Below, one piece after another: positions 58,501-64,000 of a stretch of 64,000 bases of DNA. A model generated the notes under the pieces. It searched no databases and had not been told where the DNA came from. It was given only the letters and a program-made list of their open reading frames with translations. Numbering within the stretch: the stretch's first letter is position 1; each line of letters starts with the position of its first letter. Source of the stretch: an uncultured Acidimicrobiales bacterium (lineage in GTDB: Bacteria; Actinomycetota; Acidimicrobiia; Acidimicrobiales; UBA10347); the NCBI GenBank assembly GCA_937991435.1, contig CALKPY010000059.1:1-64000 (forward strand). The letters run 5' to 3'. A program made the translations under genes and the position numbers.

Positions 58501-59913
58501 ATGCAGCGCACAAGCCAGGTTTTGGTATTCCTTCTCACAGTCGCATTGCTCATCGCCGGCCTCGGCCAATCGGCGAACGGCCAAGACGACGGGCCAACAC
58601 TTGAGATCTCTGGTGACGACATCACGGTGACTGAGACTGACGACGGCGACATCTACACCGTCGAAACGGCCGGTACCTACGACATTGTCGTCGACGGGTC
58701 CGGTTACAGCGTGCCGATTTTTCTGCTTCCGTGCCCCGGCGCCGAAGGTTCGGCAGAGGCCATGATCGATGCTGATGTCACCGCAATGTGTGACATTGGC
58801 AACCTCACGCCTGCCGCTCCAGACGATGACGGCATGTTTACTGTCGAGGTAATGAAAGTCGAAGTCGAAGGTTGCGGTCTGGTCTTTGCCGGTGGCGATG
58901 CAGCAGGCACCGAAGCAGCCGTAGCCGTGATTTCTGTCGCCAATCCAGAAGATGGTCTCGAATGCGAGACTGCAGGCGGCGCCGAAGCCATGACCGACGC
59001 CGAAGATGGTGACGCCGAAGAAGTTTCAGGGCCCACGATCGTGATCTCTGGTGACGACGGCTCAATCGAAGAATACGACGACGGGAACTACTACACCGTC
59101 GCTGAGGCTGGCACCTACGACATCACGGTCGAGGCTTCGGGCTACACGGTTGACGTATTCGTTCTGCCGTGCCCGGGAGCCAATGGCTCGTTGCAAACGC
59201 TCGCAGAGGGCGACGTACTTGCCTTGTGCGATCTCGACAACCTCGCTCCTGGCAGCCCCGACGCTGATGGCCAGTTCACGGTTGCGCTCTCAGGGCTCGA
59301 GGTTGACGGTTGTGGTCTCGCGATCGGTGCAGGCGACGCGGCAGGAACTGAAGTTACCGCCAGCCTCATTCGCATTGCAGGTGCCGCTTGCGACGCAGGC
59401 CAGACCGTCACAATCGGCGGCGATGACATCGTTGTGGGCGACGACGGCAGCTTTGCCGTTGCAGAAGCTGGAACCTACGACATCACACTCACCGGATCTG
59501 GTTACAGCGTCGACGTGTTCGTACTTCCGTGCCCAGGTGCAGCCGGGTCGCTTGTGGCCCTGACCGAGGGCGATGGAACATCATTGTGCGACCTCGGAAG
59601 CCTGACACCTGGTAGCCCTGACGCCGACGGCAACTTCACCGTCGAACTCACAGACGTCGAAATCGACGGCTGCGGATTGGTGTTTGCTGCCGCCGACGCT
59701 GCGCAGACCGAGGCCGGCGCTCAGGTTATTCGGGTGCTCAACCCCGACCCCGACGTCGAATGCGAAGTCAGCGCAGCGTCTGCATCGGCCGGCTACGGCA
59801 ACGACGATCTGGCTCGTACCGGTGTCGGTTCTGCCGAAGTGGCAATCATCGCCATGACGGTCCTACTCGGCGGAGGCATTATCTCCACCGAAGCCCGTCG
59901 CATGCGAGTCTGA
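58501..59913 (+). CDS. sortase-anchored (LARTG) surface protein with three neocarzinostatin-like repeats
   Basis: 470 residues. A signal peptide occupies 1-27. Three homologous domains follow at about 34-150, 178-296 and 302-415. Each has AGTYDI, GSGY(S/T)V(D/P), LPCPGAxGS, a CD(L/I) Cys, PDxDGxFTV and GCGLxxxxxDAAxTE. The all-beta pattern with two cysteine pairs resembles the neocarzinostatin/macromomycin fold, but no chromophore gene is present. Residues 437-441 are LARTG, then a hydrophobic helix and ARRMRV, a class E sortase signal. The protein is very acidic. It should stand on the cell wall; its ligand is unknown. Repeats 2 and 3 are most alike. Confidence 0.8.
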   Translation: MQRTSQVLVFLLTVALLIAGLGQSANGQDDGPTLEISGDDITVTETDDGDIYTVETAGTYDIVVDGSGYSVPIFLLPCPGAEGSAEAMIDADVTAMCDIGNLTPAAPDDDGMFTVEVMKVEVEGCGLVFAGGDAAGTEAAVAVISVANPEDGLECETAGGAEAMTDAEDGDAEEVSGPTIVISGDDGSIEEYDDGNYYTVAEAGTYDITVEASGYTVDVFVLPCPGANGSLQTLAEGDVLALCDLDNLAPGSPDADGQFTVALSGLEVDGCGLAIGAGDAAGTEVTASLIRIAGAACDAGQTVTIGGDDIVVGDDGSFAVAEAGTYDITLTGSGYSVDVFVLPCPGAAGSLVALTEGDGTSLCDLGSLTPGSPDADGNFTVELTDVEIDGCGLVFAAADAAQTEAGAQVIRVLNPDPDVECEVSAASASAGYGNDDLARTGVGSAEVAIIAMTVLLGGGIISTEARRMRV

Positions 59914-59924
59914 GTCACGCAAAC

Positions 59925-60788
59925 ATGACAATCCAGGCCACTGACGTGGCGACTGATTCGTTTCCGGTTCGGCGCGTCTCATTTGCGGATCCGCTCCAGA
60001 ACTTGCCCAAACATTTTGCGCTCGATGAAAATCTCGTACTCAGCCACCTTGCCGTGCAGCTGTCGGCACTCTTCCCGGCTGGTGAGGATTTCTTTGTGCG
60101 GTCGGTCCGGGCTTACCGGTCTGAATTGCACGACCCCGAGTTGAAGAAGCAGGTTTCGAGCTTCATTGGCCAAGAGTCGATACACGGTCGCGAGCATCGC
60201 GAGATGAACGAACGATTCGATGCACTCGGCTATCGAACCAGCGGCATTGACAGTCGGCTCGACAAACGGTTACATCGCATGACCGAACGCCAGCCAGCAA
60301 TTCTCTGCCTGGCTATCACTGCCGCCATTGAACACTTCACTGCGGTGCTTGCCGAAGTCATGCTCGACACCGACGGTCGAACGATGTTGGGCCATCCGGG
60401 TATACAGAGCATCTTTTTGTGGCACGCTCTCGAAGAGTCCGAGCATAAGGCCGTCGCGTTTGATGTGTATCGCACTGTGGGCGGCACCGAGAAGATGCGA
60501 ATCAAGACAATGCGAGCGATCCGTCGCGCGTTTATTGGACGTACTGCCAGCCTCACAGTTTTGTCAATTTTGCGCGATCGTGAAACCTACCGTCGGGGTC
60601 GCCTGCTGCGCGATCTGCGAGCCGCTCGCAAAGCGCCGCTATTTGATCGCACGGTCTGGCGCTCACTGTGCGACTACGACCGTGCCGGATTTCACCCAAA
60701 CGATCACGAGACCAGTCATCTGGTCGAGCGTTGGCGCGAAGAGTTGTTCGGCACAAATGGCACCTTGACTGCCTATGTCGCCACCTGA
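59925..60788 (+). CDS. PF10118-type ferritin-like putative metal-dependent hydrolase
   Basis: 287 residues from ATG 59925, 11 bases after the LARTG gene. The family pattern is clear: VRRVSFADPLQNLPKHFALDENLVLSHL, FPAGEDFFVRSVRAYRSEL, FIGQESIHGREHREMNERFDALGY, and WHALEESEHKAVAFDVYR. The ExxH pairs (QESIHGREH, EESEHKA) suit a di-metal site in a four-helix bundle. Annotated members are only predicted hydrolases, and ferritin-like oxygenase chemistry is equally possible. Substrate unknown. It may be co-transcribed with the surface protein. Confidence 0.82.
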   Translation: MTIQATDVATDSFPVRRVSFADPLQNLPKHFALDENLVLSHLAVQLSALFPAGEDFFVRSVRAYRSELHDPELKKQVSSFIGQESIHGREHREMNERFDALGYRTSGIDSRLDKRLHRMTERQPAILCLAITAAIEHFTAVLAEVMLDTDGRTMLGHPGIQSIFLWHALEESEHKAVAFDVYRTVGGTEKMRIKTMRAIRRAFIGRTASLTVLSILRDRETYRRGRLLRDLRAARKAPLFDRTVWRSLCDYDRAGFHPNDHETSHLVERWREELFGTNGTLTAYVAT

Positions 60789-60845
60789 GCTCTTTGTCGG
60801 CAACGGTGTAATCATCGGCTGATGAGCATCAAGTTCATCGTGGCT

Positions 60846-61313
60846 TCACGACCTGTGCAGGTCGCCAGAGATGTGAGGGCCGGAAGCGCCGGAAGAACGC
60901 TTGGCTCGTTCCGCTGGTAGCGGCGGAGCGTCGAGTTCGGAGAGGATGCCGCAGTCGCCGGTTGCGCCTGACGCGTCGCAGTTTGCTCGCAGTTGACGAA
61001 GGTCTTGTTCCAACCGAGTGAGCTCGACCAACCGATGTGTGACATGGTCGATATGCGCATCGACAACGGAGTCGACGCCGGCACATTCAGCTTGGGGATC
61101 GTCAACGACCAGAAGCAGCTGACGAATCTCATCAAGCGACAGGTCAAGCTCACGACACCTTCGGATGAAGCACAGCCGCTGAACGTGTACCGGCTCGTAT
61201 ATACGGTAGTTGCTCGCTGAGCGAGGAGCCTCGGGAATGAGCCCTTCGCCTTCGTAGTACCTAATTGTTGGCACAGGCGTCGCCGATTGCTCTGCTAACT
61301 CGCCGATCTTCAT
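60846..61313 (-). CDS. MerR-family Cd/Pb/Zn-type regulator
   Basis: 155 residues. The MerR DNA-binding domain is MKIGELAEQSATPVPTIRYYEGEGLIPEAPRS. A long dimerisation helix follows, then metal-binding Cys77, Cys112 and Cys121, spaced as in PbrR/CadR proteins that sense lead and cadmium. It is divergent from a cation efflux gene; the gap has a perfect MerR-type palindrome in a stretched spacer. It should repress without metal and activate with it. Which metal binds cannot be decided. Confidence 0.92.
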   Translation of the reverse strand: MKIGELAEQSATPVPTIRYYEGEGLIPEAPRSASNYRIYEPVHVQRLCFIRRCRELDLSLDEIRQLLLVVDDPQAECAGVDSVVDAHIDHVTHRLVELTRLEQDLRQLRANCDASGATGDCGILSELDAPPLPAERAKRSSGASGPHISGDLHRS

Positions 61314-61341
61314 TGCTACCTAACTAACTTTGCGAATCCGC

Positions 61342-61372
61342 TTGACCCTCAAGTTGCTTGAGGGTTTTAACT
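61342..61372 (+). promoter_or_regulatory. MerR-type operator and promoter of the cation efflux gene
   Basis: -35 TTGACC (61342-61347) and -10 TTAACT (61367-61372) are 19 bp apart, the over-long spacer of MerR promoters. The palindrome ACCCTCAAG-TTG-CTTGAGGGT (61345-61365) fills it, very like PbrR/CadR sites. Confidence 0.9.
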
Positions 61373-61414
61373 ACTGTACATGACCTTGTGTTCCGGCGAT
61401 TTCGAAGCCGCCCT

Positions 61415-62047
61415 GTGAGCCGCTCGTGTAGTGCAACCTGCGAAACGCCGCCGACAAACCCGCTCTATCGGAAGGTGCTGTGGGCTGCGCTGATCATCAA
61501 TGCCGTCATGTTCGGCATTGAGCTGACCGGTGGACTTCGTAGCAATTCGGTGGCGTTGATCGCCGACGCTGCTGACTTCTTCAGCGACGCCACGAACTAT
61601 GCGATTTCGCTGGTCGTCCTAGACATGGCGCTTGCCCAACGCGCTCGCGCCGCCGTCTTCAAGGGGGTCAGCATTGGAGCGCTGGGCACCTTTGTTTTGG
61701 CGAAGACCGCGTGGCACGCATGGTCGGGCCCAGTACCTGAATCAGCCACCATGGGTTCGATAGCGCTGCTTGCGCTCGTTGCCAACCTGGTAGTCGCAAT
61801 CGCACTATTCGCATGGCGTGATGGCGATGCCAACATGAGGTCGGTCTGGCTTTGCAGTCGCAACGATGCCATTGGCAACATCGCGGTGCTCATGGGCGCC
61901 GTTGGAGTCGTCGGCACCGGCAGCCGCTGGCCCGACCTGATCGTCGGCGCAGGCCTAGGGCTGCTCGCCTTGCACACTGCGCAAGTGGTCGTTCGCGACG
62001 GCCTGGCCGAACTCGAACAGGGCTCATCGACAATGCATGTCAGCTGA
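61415..62047 (+). CDS. cation diffusion facilitator-like efflux protein
   Basis: 210 residues from GTG 61415; GTG 61388 is the other candidate, and the exact start is uncertain. Five or six helices: WAALIINAVMFGIELTGGL, then the metal-site helix NSVALIADAADFFSDATNYAISL with spaced Asp residues, and NDAIGNIAVLMGAVGV. A Cys-containing N-terminus (SCSATC) could bind metal. It lacks the usual cytoplasmic C-terminal domain of CDF proteins, as do related short transporters next to MerR genes. It should export a divalent metal against protons. Confidence 0.87.
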   Translation: MSRSCSATCETPPTNPLYRKVLWAALIINAVMFGIELTGGLRSNSVALIADAADFFSDATNYAISLVVLDMALAQRARAAVFKGVSIGALGTFVLAKTAWHAWSGPVPESATMGSIALLALVANLVVAIALFAWRDGDANMRSVWLCSRNDAIGNIAVLMGAVGVVGTGSRWPDLIVGAGLGLLALHTAQVVVRDGLAELEQGSSTMHVS

Positions 62048-62063
62048 CGTCATCTAAAGTCGT

Positions 62064-62210
62064 CTCCAGGACGCCCTCGGGGCCACGCTGATCGCCGAGT
62101 CGACCACTGGCAGTCGCGAGATCGCTGCATCGAAATTTGGTCAGGGCTACCTGACGACAGCAATCACCGCTCAAGAGATCCTGACCGAAGTGCGCTTCCT
62201 CGCAACCGTC
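62064..62210 (+). pseudogene. relic of a molybdenum-hydroxylase FAD-binding subunit
   Basis: The frame starting at 62064 reads ALGATLIAESTTGSREIAAS and then FGQGYLTTAITAQEILTEVRF. This is the central segment of CoxM-type FAD subunits (before and after the domain boundary). There is no upstream FAD-binding half, no start codon and no partner genes; the match fades after about 62205, although the frame stays open to about 62348. It is not a piece of the intact FAD-subunit gene at 13350, whose sequence differs. Confidence 0.6.
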
Positions 62211-62344
62211 GGTGTATGCCATTTGGGAGATCGCTGGCAACGATTGGGGATTCTTGTAACCACGTCCGCTAGTGCCGTCGCAACGGTCCTATATTCCACG
62301 ATGTGTCAACCACGGCACATCATTGATTCGGGGGATCTGTTCGA

Positions 62345-64000
62345 ATGAAATCGTTCCTACGTCCATTTTGGAAGTCAGCACGATGGGGAATCGCAGCGAT
62401 TTCGCTTGCGTTACTCATTCCGCTTCTGGCAGTACCGGCCGATGCTCGCCCAAGCCAGAAAACTGTGTTCGAAATCGAAGACCCAACACTGATGATCGAT
62501 GCGGATCAGGCCATCAGCGGTCACCTCTCGGGCGGGGCCGTCACAGTGTCGTGCGAAAACACTTCCAATCCTTTGTGCCCGCGCCCGGCAACCTGGTGCC
62601 AAATGAACCGGGGCACCGTGCCACCGACCGACCCGCTCTTTGAGCAAAGCGGGCTCGACATTGTCGACGGTGCAATGTTGCCGCCGGCTACGGGAAATAC
62701 AAGCTGGACTTCGGTCGCTGTCGCCGACGAAGAGACCGCCCAGGTGCGCACCAACGCATCTGGCCAAGCAGAGGTGCTTATCTACGCGAACGTCACTCCT
62801 GCGGTGCAGTCCAACGGCGACCCGGTGCCTCCCCTGGCTGAGATTGATGAGTACATGCAGGTCGATGCCCGCGTATACGACGGGCACGGAAGTCTGTTGT
62901 GGGAGTCGATCGACGAGCCCTACATGTGTCCATCTGACACGGCCAATGACGGAATCAGTCCTAGCGATTCCTTGGCATACGTGCGTCTGAAGGTTCCGTA
63001 CTTTGCCGGCGTTACGGTCGTCGAACTCGATGTCTTAGACAAACACGGCCAACGCCATTTCACTGATCGAGTCGCAATGACCTCTGGGCATTCACAACCC
63101 GCAAACGTTCCGTTTGCAGCAGGTATCGGTGCTCGCATTTCGGATGCTGACATTACGACTGTGGCTATGTCGCTGGTGCAACAATTTGCTGGACCGCTTC
63201 CAAGCCAGCTCGAAAGCGATATCGCCAATGCCCTGCCGTTGAACCCAAGTGTCTCGACAAATGTGATAAGCCCCACCGTAGGAGTCACATTTGGCGACGG
63301 TGTAGGGACCATTACCGCGGCGTTTACCGTGGCAGCGACTGCCGACTACGGCATTTGCAAACTGAACCTCAATGGCCCAGTCACAGCATCGTTGAGCTTC
63401 ACCATGTCGGGACTGACGGTGGTGCCCGGCGCTGTGACGCCGAATGTCACCGGTGTGACCGTAAGCGACACGGGCATATGCGATGTCCTTGGCGACATTT
63501 TCACCCTCGGCACACCGGAAAACCAGGTGTTGACTACCATTTTCGGGGTGGTCGCAGGACGACTCGGTCCGGCGTTGACTACTCTCGTCGGCAGTACATC
63601 GCTCAATTTGCCAGCAATCGCGCTAACCGCCCTTGCTGACAGCGCTGGGTCCGGTGGACTCGATATCGCACTCGAAGGAGTCACCTTGGTTCCCGGCGCG
63701 ATGGTCGCAACCGCATCGACGACGATGAGCGGCACTTCGGCGCTGTTCGCATCGCATATCCCGTTCTCATCGGGCACCACCAGCAATATTGGTCCGTCAA
63801 TCGGTACCGGAAGCTCCACAAGCACCGTTGCGGCGTCGTTGGCGACGTTCAACCAAGCGGTTAAGAGCCTGCTGTCGATCAGCCGAGATTGCCTTACCGT
63901 CCCAACGTTGTCCGGCGGCCCCGGAGCTCCAATCCACGATTTAGTAACTGTCGGCGTTCCGATCAGCCTTGGTTTTACTGGCACGGCCCGCCTGACGAGT
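62345..64000 (+). CDS. large secreted protein, running off the right edge
   Basis: At least 552 residues, open to the last base. The ATG at 62345 has a GGGGGA motif about nine bases upstream. Residues 1-35 are a signal peptide (WGIAAISLALLIPLLAVPADA). Then come a Cys-containing beta-rich region (residues 50-230) and a long part of Gly/Thr/Ser-rich alternating segments such as ISPTVGVTFGDGVGTITAAF and GLTVVPGAVTPNVTGVTV. The regular amphipathic strands resemble lipid-binding tubular (TULIP/BPI-like) or parallel-beta proteins, but no family is certain. Function unknown. Confidence 0.7.
   Translation, partial: MKSFLRPFWKSARWGIAAISLALLIPLLAVPADARPSQKTVFEIEDPTLMIDADQAISGHLSGGAVTVSCENTSNPLCPRPATWCQMNRGTVPPTDPLFEQSGLDIVDGAMLPPATGNTSWTSVAVADEETAQVRTNASGQAEVLIYANVTPAVQSNGDPVPPLAEIDEYMQVDARVYDGHGSLLWESIDEPYMCPSDTANDGISPSDSLAYVRLKVPYFAGVTVVELDVLDKHGQRHFTDRVAMTSGHSQPANVPFAAGIGARISDADITTVAMSLVQQFAGPLPSQLESDIANALPLNPSVSTNVISPTVGVTFGDGVGTITAAFTVAATADYGICKLNLNGPVTASLSFTMSGLTVVPGAVTPNVTGVTVSDTGICDVLGDIFTLGTPENQVLTTIFGVVAGRLGPALTTLVGSTSLNLPAIALTALADSAGSGGLDIALEGVTLVPGAMVATASTTMSGTSALFASHIPFSSGTTSNIGPSIGTGSSTSTVAASLATFNQAVKSLLSISRDCLTVPTLSGGPGAPIHDLVTVGVPISLGFTGTARLTS

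Overview
The window is GC-rich, densely packed chromosomal DNA from an actinobacterium. The best guess is a marine or freshwater Acidimicrobiia-type lineage, but that is an inference from gene content, not a database match. Actinobacterial signs are a ClgR-type regulator beside a clpP1-clpP2 pair, an AftD-like (DUF3367-type) arabinofuranosyltransferase, two surface proteins ending in LAxTG sortase signals, a DUF6571-like protein, and many genes with a TANNNT -10 box only 6-9 bases before the start codon (apparently leaderless mRNAs). I see no rRNA, tRNA, CRISPR array, insertion sequence or prophage.

Layout. 1-6.4 kb: a secreted trypsin-fold protein without its catalytic residues, RidA, an epimerase, a P-loop kinase, and an ECF sigma factor with its membrane partner. 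6.4-11 kb: a nitroreductase-SRPBCC fusion, a large DUF6571-like protein, and asparaginase II. 11-15.3 kb: a translationally coupled molybdenum hydroxylase operon (Mo, FAD and 2Fe-2S subunits) followed by a MOSC protein. 15.3-17 kb: clpP1-clpP2 facing clgR. 17-24.4 kb: a Baeyer-Villiger monooxygenase fused to an esterase, a DUF4349 protein, and an MMPL exporter with its TetR regulator and operator. 24.4-31.6 kb: Nudix, LAxTG surface protein, methyltransferase-adenosine deaminase pair, TetR/metallo-hydrolase pair, class V aminotransferase. 31.6-37 kb: an SRPBCC/sulfatase-DJ-1 fusion operon divergent from a TetR gene, then acyl-CoA dehydrogenase and an ACT protein. 37-43 kb: xthA, a copA-copZ-DUF3781 operon, and a second sulfatase. 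43-47 kb: a metallo-beta-lactamase-fold hydrolase, TetR with a 22-bp operator, a lipoprotein and a secreted third sulfatase. 47-58.5 kb: a surface-glycan cluster (two methyltransferases, sulfotransferase, Wzx-like flippase, AftD-like enzyme, GT4 and GT2 glycosyltransferases, a polytopic membrane protein). 58.5-64 kb: a triple-repeat LAxTG surface protein, a PF10118 protein, a MerR/cation-efflux pair with a textbook operator, a relic of a molybdenum-hydroxylase FAD subunit, and a secreted protein that runs off the right edge.

Themes. Sulfate-ester chemistry recurs: three sulfatases from different subfamilies and one sulfotransferase, the latter inside a glycan cluster. Metal response appears twice (copA-copZ; MerR-CDF). 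Domain fusions join consecutive or related steps: monooxygenase with esterase, sulfatase with a DJ-1-type domain, nitroreductase with SRPBCC. Several enzymes have altered catalytic residues (the trypsin homologue, ClpP2, the monooxygenase signature). The clpP1-clpP2/clgR block looks like a self-limiting proteolysis circuit, because ClgR ends in Leu-Ala-Ala, a Clp-type degron.
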